Positions 31,906-44,629 of a DNA stretch of 64,000 bases are shown in pieces. Position numbers and translations under genes: made by a program. Positions within the stretch are counted from its first letter, which is position 1. Every line of letters starts with the position of its first letter. Under the pieces are notes generated by a model, which was not told where the DNA came from, made no database searches, and saw nothing but the letters and a program-made list of their open reading frames with translations. Location of the stretch: positions 99,566,185-99,630,184 of the forward strand of contig OY755042.1 in assembly GCA_963576565.1 (NCBI GenBank). Direction: 5' to 3'. Origin of the DNA: Aspidapion aeneum (taxonomy: Eukaryota; Arthropoda; Insecta; Coleoptera; Brentidae).

Positions 31906-32839
31906 GAGTGCTACATCAACGATTATACACTAGACAGGATTGCTCAGTTTGCCGAGTCTGTCTGCAATCGATGTTCAAGGTCAAACTCGCTGTTACGTCA
32001 CCTCTTGTGCTGGACTGAAAGTGCGCCTATTGTTTTATTGGATTTTATGTGCTTTTAAAGCTATTTTCTTTATGCAAATTAAATTTTATGCAAAATTGAG
32101 GCATTGTACATTTAAAAATATTGTCTTTACATTAAATAAAAGGATGATAAATGATTTTATTTTTGAAATATCTGTTAAATAAATTAAATTTAAATACTTA
32201 AAGTGAAAAAAAAACTACACATAATGTCATAGGTAGTACCTATATAATTTGTCCAATTGTTTTAAAAGTATGTAAATAAGAAATTATTTTGCGATAATAA
32301 TTATTAATAATAATTAAAAACGGAAATATAGACGAAAAATTAATTGATTTATTTAAAAAAACGAAAAACACAGATATTGTTCTTAACAAATATACAAAAA
32401 ACAAAAAGAAAAAAATGCACATAATGTATAGTTTAATTATTACAACCGCTTTTTAAAGCATATTAAGAAATCATTTAATAGATAATTAAAAAACGGGAAT
32501 ATAGAATTTATATTGTATTTATTATTACATTTCTACAAAAAAAAAGAAAAGTACAGATACATACAATAAATTCAAAATATTAATATAAATAATAATATTT
32601 AATTTAAAAAAATATTCCTTTTCAATTCACAATCTTGTAATTTTCTGGATCTACTCCGTTCAATGTCCTCACATCTTTTTCTTTTCAGATTTTTAGTTTT
32701 CTGTGCTTGATCGTTATGGAAGTTTATTCTTAATATTGTACGCAATTTACAAAAATCAAAAATTATTTTAAGTGGCATGGTTTTTTTTTTAATTTTACTG
32801 GCCAATCAACCCACAATTCTGGTACCAAGTCTAAATGAC

Positions 32840-33110
32840 TATGAGTTCCATTTTTTAATTTTTTCCAACCGAGGTGAGCCCGGGTAGTGTCGGATTCCTA
32901 CCGACTAAAACCCCTCGATAATGACTCTAGCCTGCCTTGTAACAAGCCCCAGTCACTGCAGTTATTACTGTCTTATTGTGCACCCCCTTGGCTTGGTTCC
33001 CAGGCTAATTACTCCATTTTGTCTACAAGTACCAGGTTTGTACAGGTCCTCAATGGAACAGTCCCTAGTCGCCGCGCCGTTGGTACTGAAAAGTTATTAT
33101 GAATGGTGAC
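32840..33110. other. GC-richer block, unassigned
   Basis: This ~270-bp stretch (GAGCCCGGGTAGTGTCGGAT...GTACTGAAAAG) is clearly less AT-rich than its surroundings. Two overlapping plus-strand frames (60-70 codons) show no motif I recognise. It could be the tail of a mobile element. Confidence 0.4.
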
Positions 33111-35380
33111 AGAACCATATGCGTAATATTCCAATACACCCTGTTACCTATTTACACAATGGTTGGCGTTTGAAGCAAACATTTAGAAATAAAGATACGA
33201 AAAATGCACAGATACCAAATTTACATAAATAGAGTTTTTGTCAACTGTACGCCGATGATTTGACGTAACGAATACAAGAATAAAATAATATTCATGCGTA
33301 AAAGTATAACCAATCAGGACATTTTATTTTAAGGACCGCAAAAAGGATAGACTTATACCCATTGATATTGCTATTTCAAATATGTTTGCATTCTGCATCG
33401 TCAGGTACCGTACGTATTGCAATAATACGTAGTATATAGAAATAATATGCATATGTCTTTGAAAGCAACCAATCAGGTCTTTTTTGCTTAAGGAACCCAA
33501 GGCCCTCATGTTTTCATCATGAATGGGCAGTTACCGTGGGTATTGTATGTATATGGATAAAACATACCATTCCAATTTGAAAAAGTCTGCAGATCGTTAG
33601 TTAGTTAACTGGAAGTCCAAGTTGTAACCACATGCTAAGTATGTCACATGGGGCGTCATTGGTCAGCCACACCCAGAGCGTTACATTTTGTCCTGAAAAG
33701 TCCAGGGTATTCACACTAAATCATCCAAGTTTCTTTCTAAATTACACACGAAAAGTTTTCATATAATTTTTAGGTGCTCATGCAATTACCCCCGAAAACT
33801 TCTTCATACAAATTAATTTTAATGGTTCGTACAAGAGAAAGCGATACATTCAAAAACCACTAAAATATTTAGGACGAGTCTCGATTCAGTATAATACCGT
33901 AATACCGAGTTTCCGTTGACCCATTTCCTGAATTTTTTAATATCATTGCCTCTACCTGGTAAATTTTACTCCGTTTGCTGCGAGTTTGACCTTAAGCTAG
34001 GCCTTCTTCATTTTTTAAAGCAAAATAAACCGCAATTTCTTACAAAATTTAATGTCATCTCATTAAATTACAATTACAATTACATGAATTTTTTTGATAA
34101 TAGAAATATTGGAGTAACCCCCAAATGGTTAGGTAGGAGTTGTATTGCTTCAGTGTTGACATGCTTTTGAAGCATTTCTTCATGACTTTTTGCAAATCTT
34201 TTAATTAGTTACTAACTGTTTTTATTTTTAGGCGAAGAAAACTATTCTTCATATGCCAAGGTCACGTTGGATTTTTTAGTTCAGTTCCAAAGCGAAATAC
34301 CGTATGTCCCAACTGGTTTTACCATTTTAGCTCAAAATCCTTTTGTATAGTTTAAGATCATATGGGATGGTTGTTTGTTCTTACTAAAATATGACTAATG
34401 GTTGAGCTGATCTGATGTGCGGATTTAAGTTTCTTTGTAGTCTAGATTCCTCGTTATTTTTTCCTGTTTTCCTATTATGCCTGTACTATCTGCAAAGTTA
34501 GCTATGTGGCAGTTATCAGATCTTGGAATATCGCAGGTGAAGAATAATCCTGCTCTAATTTATTTTATACTAAGGTAGCTCTTCTTATTTAAAACCCACG
34601 GAAATTTATAGCGAGATACTCCGAGGGAAAATACCGCTATCGGCATTGAATTATACTTGATGGTTTAATGCTTTCGTTTAAAACTAAGTATATGGTTTCT
34701 CTAACGTCGATGACCAGGATATGAATCTCCTGTGAACTGTCCAATAAGGCTGAAGACGGTGGATTGGCATGGACCACTGTGCCTGCGACTTATCAGGACA
34801 TGTTCCAAACAAGGATGATTCATATCCTTGTGATCGGCGTTGGAGAAAGTAAAACCACATAGTTTTTAAGTCTCTTCTGGTCTATTTAAATTTCTGTCGT
34901 CAACTTAAAAATGCTGAATGTCATAAGAATTTCTAAATTTAGCTAGGTACTCTCTCTAGAGCTCGAAGTATCTGGTTAGCTTAATGTAAGAAGCTCCAGT
35001 TTGCAGGGAAAATCTATCCCTTTGGTTTTACCGTGCGGAAAGCAAAATGGATATTGTGTTTAGGTTGACGTATTATAGCTGGAAAGTAGTTGTAAATTTT
35101 GCCTACATACGAGCGCTTTTGTGGTGAATTTATTATTGTGACTTCGTAGCTATTGCCTCGCCCTTTTCTACTACGTATACCCATATTAATGTCAGCTATT
35201 TCAGAACAAAAGAATATTTGAATTGGCCTTAAAGTCTAATAGTAATTATTACTTTACAGTAACAATAGACAATGCTCAAAAAACTTTAAAAAATCGAAAG
35301 AAATTTTAGCGGAAAACCCTTGGAAATATATTTAGACTAAGCCCATAACATTTTTAATAAATAAGAGTACTTTGGACATG
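33110..35380. other. No gene recognised
   Basis: AT-rich intronic-type sequence. I found no repeat structure or conserved peptide. Small frames lack motifs. Confidence 0.55.
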
Positions 35381-35384
35381 TAAT

Positions 35385-35570
35385 AACAGTGCCTGAATAT
35401 GCGCTACTACAAAATATATTTGAAGGTAAAATTAAGACCAAAAACAGTCAAGAGAGATGAAGGACGTCCTGGCTAAAAAAAATTGAGAGAACCGTTTGGA
35501 ATAACATCAAACGATCTAGAGCAGCAGTTACCAAAGTTAAGGTGGTCACGATGGATACATTAGAAGATAC
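35385..35570 (+). pseudogene. LINE ORF2 C-terminal tail fragment
   Basis: The plus strand gives TVPEYALLQNIFEGKIKTKN, then RTSWLKKIERTVWNN and RAAVTKVKVVTMD. This is the post-RT tail of a large LINE group in insects (family pattern: GHV.R...YELLQ.I..GKI.GKR..GRRR.SWL.NLR). One stop and one frame change interrupt it. Confidence 0.72.
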
Positions 35571-35999
35571 AACCCCTATAACAAAAAGGTTCCGAGAACA
35601 TTTTAGGACTTAATTTTAGAATCTTATCAAAGTTAAACTTACTGGCCCCCAAAGAGTTTAATTTTCGTCAATTCTAAATAGAGTGCTTTAGCCCTTATGG
35701 CAGAAGATCGGTCAACATTTAATTTGCTTAATTGTAACATAAGAGTTTAGTTTCGATATCCCTCTAATAAGTTTCCATTTTTTAACTTGTCCCTCACAAA
35801 TTATAGTAAATGGTTCTGCTTATAAATTAAGTTTGACCCTGTTTTACCACACTTCAGTCCACGGTCGTCCTAACCCATTCTAAAGGATAATGAAACGCCT
35901 CGGGAATTCGCTCGTTGAGGCATATATCAATAATGGTTAAAGAAAGGATGTCGAAAACTGCGTAGGATGAGAGAACAGTAGCTCAGGCAGAACAGGAAA

Positions 36000-37300
36000 A
36001 TGTAATTTAGCAGCATCAAGTGTACAAAATCTATCTGGCAGTTGTGGTGGATTTTAGTTTTGCGCAAAATTCAGAAACAAGAAACAGTCGTACAGTTCCT
36101 TATACTTTTCTAACTTTTGAGTTTTTCCAAGGCACAAATTTATCCCGACCTTCTGTCATCGCCACGAAAAATACCTGCCTACCTAAATTCTGGAAACTAA
36201 AATAAAACTAAAGGCTTTCTCTAGTTGCCTGACTAACTTTCATTTAATATTCTAACATCGATAAAAAAGTATACCTTGTCAGAATACTAACTACACTGCA
36301 GGAACCAAGAGACCTCTTATTAATGCCATTAATAAACCTCTTATTATTGTCCTTAAAGACCTGCATTTTTGCGGTGCACAAACATGGTGACCGTGTCTGC
36401 TCACACAAAGTCTGGCCTAAAAACCGTTTCCTAAATTCCCATGTGGTTACTTTAATTTGGTATTCCCTATATAACGTGAACAGTTTTTTAGTAAAATGGC
36501 CAATGTTCTCACTCTCTTAACAACAGTCAATTACGAGAGATCCAATATGCCTACAAAGATAATGGCACCATTTTGGAAAGGCTCTGCAAAATGAATGGCC
36601 CCGTAAATAATTTTTATTGGTTTCATAACTTGTTGCGAAATAAATATCTGTTATAACCAGAAGAGGTATCTCTAGAAGAAAATCACACTTCCACAGAAAC
36701 CTATGCTATGTATGTAAACAGAAGTCATAAAAGTTTCCGAGTGATGGACATATTTTAAGGCGGTACGTTACTTTTGCTTATTTTATTATTGGATTTTTTG
36801 TTTCTAGTTTTTAAAATAATTGCAAAGTGCCTACGTATTACCAGCAAAATCTGTGAGGCCTGACTTATTGCAGCTTTAATGATGCTGACCTTTTAAAAGC
36901 GTTTAATGCCATTAGAAGTAGCATGTCTCATGCAGTAGTAAACAAAAAAATGTCAAATTTCAACGGAAACGTTTTAAAATAACATAAAGAGCCAATATTA
37001 TCATTATCATATCAATTTATTATTTGCCCTTTTCAAATTAAGATGATTAAAAGACTTTTATCAGCCTAACTTACCAAAGTAACCGCAAGCCTACTTAGCA
37101 AAACAATTTTTTAAAAGCCCATGGAATCAGAAGATTCTTGACCAACTGGGAGATTAAGCAGAAATCCAGCTTAACAATGGATAGTTGGTATGGCCAAAGA
37201 GACAGCCAAGAAAACTCGATTGAATAATGAAGTGTTTGGTTTTAACAAATAAACATTTCTAGTTAAGTTAAGGCAAACCGGAACAAGTTGCAGACCAAAG
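36000..37300. other. No gene recognised
   Basis: AT-rich. Frames of 61 and 65 codons at 36020-36205 and 36323-36520 carry no recognisable motif. Nothing else is supported. Confidence 0.5.
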
Positions 37301-37319
37301 AATTTGCAGACCGACCACA

Positions 37320-37620
37320 GAAATCGCAGACCGATCCTAAGTATTATTACTAGGAGGTACACGAAAAGATGTTGGACTGCTGATAGGTATTCTAGCTGGA
37401 CATAACCGGTTAAGGAAGCAGATAACATGTAAAGAAGTCGGGAGCGACCCTACCTCCCCAACCTGTGAAGAGGAAGAGGAAGAACAGACATTATTGCATC
37501 TCGTGGAGATCAGACAATAGATACCCAGGACACCAACTCTAAGCGACGAAGAGCTACATTTGCTCAAAAGGCCTGGGCTTTGTAAAGGAAACTAGACGTC
37601 GAATGAAAATGCAGAGTGTG
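37320..37620 (+). pseudogene. LINE ORF2 3'-terminal fragment (I/R1-type)
   Basis: The plus strand reads IGILAGHNRLRKQI, then TCEEEEEEQTLLHLVEI, then TPTLSDEELHLLK. This matches the Cys/His-containing tail after RNase H in I- and R1-like LINEs (GHxxLxxHL...C..CxExxExxxHxLxxC). Several Cys are lost. ACTACAACTACAACTAC at 37653-37669 may be the element's repeat tail. Confidence 0.65.
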
Positions 37621-37964
37621 AGTTAAGGGAAAGACGTTGAAAAGACCCCCACTACTACAACTACAACTACTTCCAGTGAATTTAAACAACACCTAGTATA
37701 ATATGTTAAATGAAGTAGGCTACAAAGCTCAAACTATTTCCATAAGGGTATATAATATTAGTATAAATTTGAATGGAACTTTCGAATCTAATTTTCCTTG
37801 ACGGGAATGGATCGGCCGTGAAATTTAATACTTGGCAGTAGAATGCTCTCAAACAGACGAATTAGCGGCACGGCGGATTGATGTGTTTCTCTCCACATAA
37901 CAAGCAGAAACGTTTCATGGCTTTGGCATTGACTCAAGGAAATTATGGATGCGGAAACCTGTCT

Positions 37965-38279
37965 AAGTAAGGCACTATCTAAAGCTAGGATTAGGTCAGA
38001 AGCTCTTTAAAATAATTCCTCAAGAGCTAAGAAACTTCCAGTTTTAAAGATAAGATAAGGCCTAGTCCAGAAGGAAGTACTTTGGCTTCATCATATAATG
38101 CAACCTACCAAATAAATAGACGACTTATTTATTTGGTAGGTTGCATTATATGATGAAGCCAAAGTACTTCCTTCTGGACTAGGCCTTATCTTATCTTTAA
38201 AACTGGAAGTTTCTTAGCTCTTGAGGAATTATTTTAAAGAGCTTCTGACCTAATCCTAGCTTTAGATAGTGCCTTACTT
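37965..38279. repeat. Perfect 154-bp palindrome
   Basis: The left arm 37965-38118 and right arm 38126-38279 are exact reverse complements, with a 7-nt spacer (GACGACT). I compared all 154 bp and saw no mismatch. No protein frame or terminal motif is evident, and the flanks are unrelated to each other. Confidence 0.96.
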
Positions 38280-39063
38280 TTTACATCTGAGGTAGTCTCA
38301 CTAGACTGCAAAGTGAAAAGGAGCTTAAGCGTGGCAAATGGAACATAATGCGATCGCTTTTACCTACCTCTGATACTTCTACCACTCCCATATATAGTCA
38401 CATCTTTGTCGTCCTCTGATTGAACCATAGCATCTTCAATTATTCCCACTCACCTCTGTTTTCTCCATTTTATTATTATGATGATGATTCAGTTTTAAGT
38501 GGACCGTTACTTCCTATATCTCTGTAGTCTCTCTAAATTAAAAAGTGACACAATCACTTTTACATACTTTCGTTTTTTTTTATCTTTGAATTGAAATAGA
38601 TGACCTCCAATCATTCTCATCCACCTCTGATGCATTTATCTACAATAATTATCTTCGTGCACTTGCTACATTTAATAGTGATGATAATTTAATTGTTAGT
38701 GGAATATGACGAGTCCATCTACGTCCATCTCTAGCGGATCAATTTTTTTAACTCTCGAAAATATATAGGCCATTTAAACAGGCTAGCAGCTTATTTAGAT
38801 GAAGTCCTGTTCAGATCCTCTGTGTCAATCAGGTTTCTCAAACACATTTTGACATTACCGTGCTACTGTTTCTATTTCTTTTGTTAGTACCATTCTGTAC
38901 AATGATACTCTGACATAAGTTGAAGGTATTCCGTATATAGATTAAACCATATACGGCTTTCCTGTCTCGTAAGTCTTATGAGTCTCCTGAATCTCTTCTA
39001 ATAGGGATCTATAAAGAACTACCTTGGAATGAGCTAGTTCTGAGCTAGGATTCTTTAGTATTT

Positions 39064-39178
39064 TTAAAATTCATCCGTTAATGGTTCAGGATCAATTGAA
39101 TTGGCATAAGCTATTGCTGCTTTTCTGGCAAGCTCGTCAACGGACTCAGTACACTCATTACAAGCCAGTGTGACCTTG
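39064..39178 (-). pseudogene. LINE RNase H terminal fragment
   Basis: The minus strand reads TLACNECTESVDELARKAA, resembling the last RNase H helix of LINEs (GNExVDELARKAA), followed by IAYANSIDPEPLTDEF. The upstream part is cut off by the TIR element at 39190-39590. Confidence 0.62.
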
Positions 39179-39189
39179 GGGTCTATATC

Positions 39190-39590
39190 GGCAAAATTTC
39201 GTACAGACCTCAACATTTTGACGAATGACGAACAGAGCAACATATTAAATGGCAAACAAAACAATAGCTTGGATGGGTCTACAAACGCATTTGCAAATAG
39301 TTCTGCGAATCCCACCTACTTGGCAAACAGTTTGCGGCCCATCATTTGGCGACGTTTTGAACGACATTTAAATGATGCAAGCGATAGAATTTGCAGATTT
39401 GGACGGATCAGAAAAAAACGACAAACAGACATTTAAATCTTGAAGGGCAAAAACTGAAAAGTATTATGACGTTCCTTGTTCTGATAGTCGAAATAAATAA
39501 TCCCGTTCACCTTTTTGTTTGTTGTTAGGTTTGTTGTTGTGTTTGTCGTTTGTCAAAATGTTCAGATCTGTACGGACAATTTGTTCGTCC
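39190..39590. mobile_element. TIR element (~400 bp) inserted in a LINE relic
   Basis: 39191-39233 (CAAAATTTCGTACAGACCTC...) and 39543-39585 are imperfect inverted repeats of ~43 bp; both contain ACATTTTGAC(G/A)AA in mirrored orientation. Internal TTTGTTGTT repeats add more symmetry. It encodes no transposase; the 83- and 88-codon frames on opposite strands overlap it by chance. Confidence 0.65.
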
Positions 39591-39839
39591 ATTCCAGTGA
39601 ATTCAGTGTATACATACAACCCCAATAAAAAGCTGAAATAGAAAGGGACTGAAGTTTTTGTTGGGAAAAGGACTTTAATCAGAAAGAAAATCTCGCGCTT
39701 TGCCTACTCTAATGAAAAAAGTCATATCTTTGAGATCCTGAATAGTTTTTCGACAGTTGAATTTACTGACTCTATTGATAAGGGCCACGTAGAGGCACCT
39801 AGGACGATTTTGATTTTATTAATTAAAAACGCATGGTTT

Positions 39840-40040
39840 ACAAGCACTAACATTTCCAAACGATGTCAAATGACTGCGATAAGCGTTCCGGCATATTGGA
39901 TTCTCAGCGTATCGTATCGTTTGGATTAAAAAAGTAGACGGGGTATGTAAGGGATTGCTTTCAAGTAACGTTGACAATAAAATTTTTATTTTTGATATAA
40001 ATTTAAGGATATTCTTTGAGTGTTGGAAATTAAAAGGTAT
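39840..40040 (+). repeat. Dispersed repeat, copy 1 (also 62215-62430)
   Basis: ATAAGCGTTCCG(G/C)CATATTGGAT and TTGGATTAAAAAAG...GACG, TTGCTTTCA(A/C)(G/A)T(A/G)ACGTTG recur in the same order at 62253-62360. Non-coding. Confidence 0.75.
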
Positions 40041-40313
40041 TTATCCTAAGGTAAATGATAATGGGTGTTTTTCGGCTTAGAAAAGAGATGACGCTTGGGG
40101 GTGGAATTCATTTTAAACTCAGTTCTAACAGGCTCACAGTTGAACGTAAAATTTTTCATAATAAACTAACATTTATTAGCAAATTAGATATTAACGCAGC
40201 TATGTACCTACAATACATAGATATAGGTGTAATAAGTAACTAAACCGTGAACCTTCCAAATAGATATATTTTTCAACATTAGCAAAAATAATAATTTAAA
40301 ATATTATTAACAA

Positions 40314-40670
40314 TTATAAAACAAAATAAATTAATAAGATTGTATAAAAATCAAATACGAGAAATAAAAAATTGAAATAGATAAATATAAATAAACAATC
40401 AAGTGAAACTAAAAACGGACAATCTCTTCCAGACCAGACCACAGAAATGGCATTTCCTCTCTGGATCGCCAAGCTGATCCTTTGAATGAAGAAGGCTTTA
40501 AAGCTTCTGGACTTAATTCTCAAACTTAATTCCTCTCCACCCCAAGGACAATGACTTTCCACACTAAAAGGAAGAAAAATATAGCGATCCTCCAGCTCCT
40601 CATACTTTCTATGTATTTCTGTTCCGCCAATTTGTACAGCCACACCTGATTCTTTAGATGTTTTTTGCAA
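40314..40670 (-). pseudogene. LINE ORF2 C-terminal fragment
   Basis: The 118-codon minus-strand frame contains YEELEDRYIFLPFSVESHCP, then WGGEELSL and FFIQRISLAIQRGNA. The last is a hallmark of the segment following RT in a widespread LINE group (PFGVETLGPWG...FLxQRISxAIQRGNAAS). The remaining ~30 residues are hydrophobic read-through into AT-rich DNA. Confidence 0.75.
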
Positions 40671-41189
40671 TGTAGCTATCAGCTAAGGTGTGTCTGCACG
40701 TGGCTTAATAATAATGTTGTAAAACCATCTTTTTAGTTTTTAATCAGTGTTTACCGTTCGGTGGTGTTATCTCTTAAGTTCCGAATGATCATTTGCCTAA
40801 ATAAACGCTGCCAGGAGCCTTGATTGATACATTTGGGTATCGAGAGTTAGTGCCAATTGTAAAGAGAATTTCATTTTCTAAGATGGGTTAGATCAAACAC
40901 ATTTAACTAAATTATAGATCTGGATAATCCGTGCGGTCACAACGATGGTATTTAAGAACTGACCTTTAAACCACTTCGTTACTCTCGTTGGTTACCATTG
41001 TAGTTTACACAGTTTCTAATGCTTATATTTACTACTAGGGCTCTCTTTTATATTTTGCCTATAGGAACACAGAGGGCGATACTAATCGAATGTCTTTAAT
41101 AAAGCTTAACCTTAATCTTTATCTAATAATTCAAAACGTCAGTGCAAGACATAAAGTTTTGTAGCTACACTGAATTGTTTAGGTTAACA

Positions 41190-42190
41190 AGTCAGTCGAA
41201 AAATGGAATTAAACCGAGAACATTTTCGGACTATAATTTTTACAACTCTCGAAGCAAATTATCTCAACAAGAATGCCTTGCCGAGTTGATTTCTGTTTTC
41301 GATAATGAAGCACCATATCAGTCGACAGTTTCTCGTTAACATGGAGAATTCAAGCATGGACGGATTAGAGGCGATCCATTGCCAGGTGCACCAAAAACGG
41401 CGATCACCCAGGAAAATATCGATGCTGTGCTCATCACGAAAAAACGACATGTGACATCGCGAGATTGAGGATTCATTGGGGATTTCAAAGACCTCAAGCC
41501 AAAATATATTGCATGAAGAATTAGGGATAAGAAAATTAGTTTCCCGCCGGCTACCGCAGCTGTTAACAAAAAGAAGCTAGGGTCAATTGATGTCCGAAAA
41601 CTCTAGACCGCTTTGAGGCAGGAAACTTGAAAAACGTGTACAGCATTAAAATGAACATCAGTCATCTGTTTGGATTTTCCAAGATGAAGAAAAGCCAACA
41701 AAAGTCATCCGTTCTCAAAGTGTGTTCAAAAAGATGGTCGCGATATTTGTCTTAAAAGCAGATCATGTAGCAATAATTCCTTTTGAAGATCAAATGACTG
41801 TTACTGCCGATTAGTACATCACCATTTACTTGCCGAAAGTCATCGCTGTGCTTCGAAAAACGAACCCCAAATGACGAATCATCCTCCACCGCAATTTCGC
41901 ACAAAGCACAAAAAATCATTGAATTTTTAACCCAATAAAACCTCGAATTGTTGGACCATCCTTCATACCGTCCCGACCTAAGTCCCAACGATTTCTATAT
42001 TTTTCCGAAAATCTTGGACTGCGTGGTCAAAGATTTCAGTCGCCAGAGGAAGCAGTCGGTGTCTTCAAGAATGCAATCTGACAGTACCAATAAACGAGTG
42101 GAATTACAGCTTTGACAAACAAACTCTTTTAAAGTTATCTACCGTTATATTCCAGCTGTATAGGCAAAACTTAAAAGAAAATCCTCATAT
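41190..42190 (+). pseudogene. mariner transposase relic
   Basis: Scattered over several frames are mariner landmarks in the right order: KLSQQECLAELISVFDNEAP and STVSR (N-terminal helix-turn-helix); then GEFKHGR, PGAPKTAITQENIDAV and KKRHVTSRD; then near 41680 WIFQDEEKPTKVI with catalytic-type Asp; and finally IIEFLTQ, NLELLDHPSYRPDLSPNDF (usual third catalytic region) at 41920-41990. Many stops and frame shifts show that it is long dead. I could not place terminal repeats. Confidence 0.88.
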
Positions 42191-42729
42191 TAATACCTTG
42201 TGAAGAGATGCGCGGAAATACCGGGTTTTGTTGTATCATAAAACTTCGTTTTTTTTTTAAATTGAAAAAAAAACATATTCTTTTGTGATTTTTTTGAGCT
42301 CTTAATAGGGCGCAAATTTGGTTTCGCTACGGTAGGCCAACACAACACTCAATTTTCAAGCGAGCGGAAATGTTTCCCTCATCGGAGCTGAACTAAAACC
42401 CGAGGTCTTTAATGAGCCCCTTATTGTCGACGCTTTTAAAAATAATTTTAATGAAAAGCGGATTTTAATGAGCAAAAAACTCGACGTTGAACACCGCTGT
42501 CGCTGCGCTGCTGAACTGCATGTAGCCTGATGCGGCAAGCACTTATCCACACCTTCGTTAGGATTGTTTTTGGCTCCCAAAGGGGGGAAGAAGCAGTTAG
42601 AGCATGTAGTATTTTCAGCATCGCCTAGAATTTATCAATAATAGTGAGTTATTGGCAAGCATTCATTAGATAGTCTCTATTTCCCTAAAATATGTCATAC
42701 ATACAGGGTCTCTGGCATTAATATCCTCA

Positions 42730-43500
42730 ATACATAAAAAAGGAACAACAAGCTGGATGGCAAATATTACAGAGGAATTTCAGTAACCAGCACTCTAAGT
42801 AGATTTCTACGGTAGGATTCTTAGAGAACTAATAGAGAATGATTTTCATGAACAAGAAGAAGAGCAAAGTGGGTTTCCTGCAGGCAAATCTTGTGGTGAC
42901 AATGCTTTTTGTCTTAAACAAGTAATTAAGAAAAGGAATGCCAGAAATATAGAGACTCATGATACTTTTGTTGACCTACAAAAAGCATATGATACCGTTG
43001 CAGTAGAAAAGTTATGGACAGTGTTAAAGCAAACTAATATCAATCATACATACATAAAAGCGATAAAAGAACTATACAAAGGGTCAAAAGCTAAAATTAA
43101 AATTAGAAATTGACTTTCAAAAAAATTCCTGGTAACGAAAGGCTTAAGACAGGGATGTTGTATGTCTAAGTAGCTCTAAAAAACTGTATGGGCATACAAC
43201 TTAACGACCGGTTTACCATACACACTACAGTTTGCTGACGACTAATTAATTGTAGCTAATAATAAAGAACACATGGATTATTTGATGAGAAAGTTAACGG
43301 AATAATACCAAAATCGTGGGAAGCATAACCGATGATATCACTAAAAGACAAGTGATATGGTACGGCCATGTATAACGGATAAACGAGAAAAGATTACCAA
43401 AACACGTCCTAGAATGGCAACCAATGGGGCGCAGAAAAAGAGGGCGTCCTAGGCTCCCCAGGAAATCCTGGATCCACCACTGGACCGTATAAACAACATG
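42730..43500 (+). pseudogene. LINE reverse transcriptase relic
   Basis: The plus strand reads LRELIENDFHEQEEEQSGFP then AGKSCGDNAFCLKQVIKKRN (normally EEQSGFRxGRSCxDNIF), then FVDLQKAYDTVAVEKLW, IKAIKELYKGSKAKIKI and TKGLRQGCC. The (F)ADD palm survives near 43222 as LQFADD, and the tail near 43340 gives KRLPKHVLEWQPMGRRKRGR and PRLP. Several hundred bp between QGCC and the palm are deleted. Motifs suit the RT of the RTE/Jockey-type elements often annotated in insects. Confidence 0.85.
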
Positions 43501-43694
43501 TTTTAAAAAGTCTTTTTTCCTAGCCGCGTTAAGGTCAAGGACTATTTAAATAAAGTTGTTGTCTTATTACCGCTAGCCTTTTTGGAGTTTGCAATAAGTC
43601 CCAAATAATTTGCGGTGATACGTAAACTTTATTCTAAGGCATGTACCTTAATTAGTGGAAAGGTACAGCGTGTTCTATTTTTTAATGAAAAACT

Positions 43695-43752
43695 CGATAA
43701 TAAATATTTCGATCTGCGGATACAATAAATATTTCGATCTGCGGATACAACC
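43695..43752. repeat. Two tandem 29-bp units
   Basis: AATAAATATTTCGATCTGCG followed by GATACAA occurs twice in succession (about 43699 and 43725), exact over the shared bases. Confidence 0.85.
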
Positions 43753-43839
43753 TTAATGTGCTATTTTTGTTGTGTTAAGAGATTTGTGCCATATCCCGTA
43801 GTTTTGGTTGTAATAATAATTCCAACAAACCTTTAATTA

Positions 43840-44260
43840 CAAGATATTTTAATTCTGTAAACGCATATTTATGGAAACTTTTTTTAAGGAAAAAAATTAC
43901 AAAAGAAACAGTTTTTGAAATATGTCATTTAAAAAAAAAATACGGATCTGAAATTTTTTTGGACTTTTTAAAAAATATTTTTGTTTTTTAATAAAAAATG
44001 TTACAAATCAAATTTTATGTTAAAATTTTGACAATGTAATTTTTTGGGTTGCCACAAAAATGTTTTTAAAGAATTTAAATATCTTGCAAAATAGACGAAA
44101 AATGAAATTTTTTAGAAATTATTATACAATAATTGAAAATATCTCAATATCTTTAATTGGAAAATCCTATATATCTTTCTTATCTTGCAAGATATTTTAA
44201 TTCTGTAAAAAGATTTTTATAGAAACTTTTTTAGGGCAAAAGAAATTACATTGTCAAAAC
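43840..44260. repeat. Diverged tandem duplication (~340 bp)
   Basis: CAAGATATTTTAATTCTGTA plus A(A/C)... and TATGGAAACTTTTTT/TATAGAAACTTTTTT recur at 43840 and 44183 with similar downstream A/T tracts. Non-coding. Confidence 0.6.
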
Positions 44261-44629
44261 GTAACATTTGGTTTTTGATATTCCTTTTCAAAAACACAAA
44301 AGTATTAAAAAACTTTTTTAAATTAAAAATTTAAATAAGCGTAAGTACCTATGTGTCAAACATTTTCCAGCATCACTTTTTTATTAAGGATTCCAGAAGT
44401 AGAGCAGAGTAAGAAGAAATCGGTATATCGCTATCTTTATCAGTACCCGAGCTTCCTATTTAATCCCATCAAAAGTGGGACAGGCTGTACACACAAGATA
44501 ACAGACAAAAGTATTAACATTCAAAAAATTTGTTAAATTTTGTGGTATCATAAAAATTCGAAAGAAGTGACTTTTGTGTTAATATTTTTTATGGTTTTAA
44601 ATCAGGCCTCTTATTAATTGGATTGCATA

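Noticed and set aside
39064..39436. Two overlapping 83/88-codon genes
   Set aside because: Explained by a LINE RNase H relic plus an inverted-repeat element.
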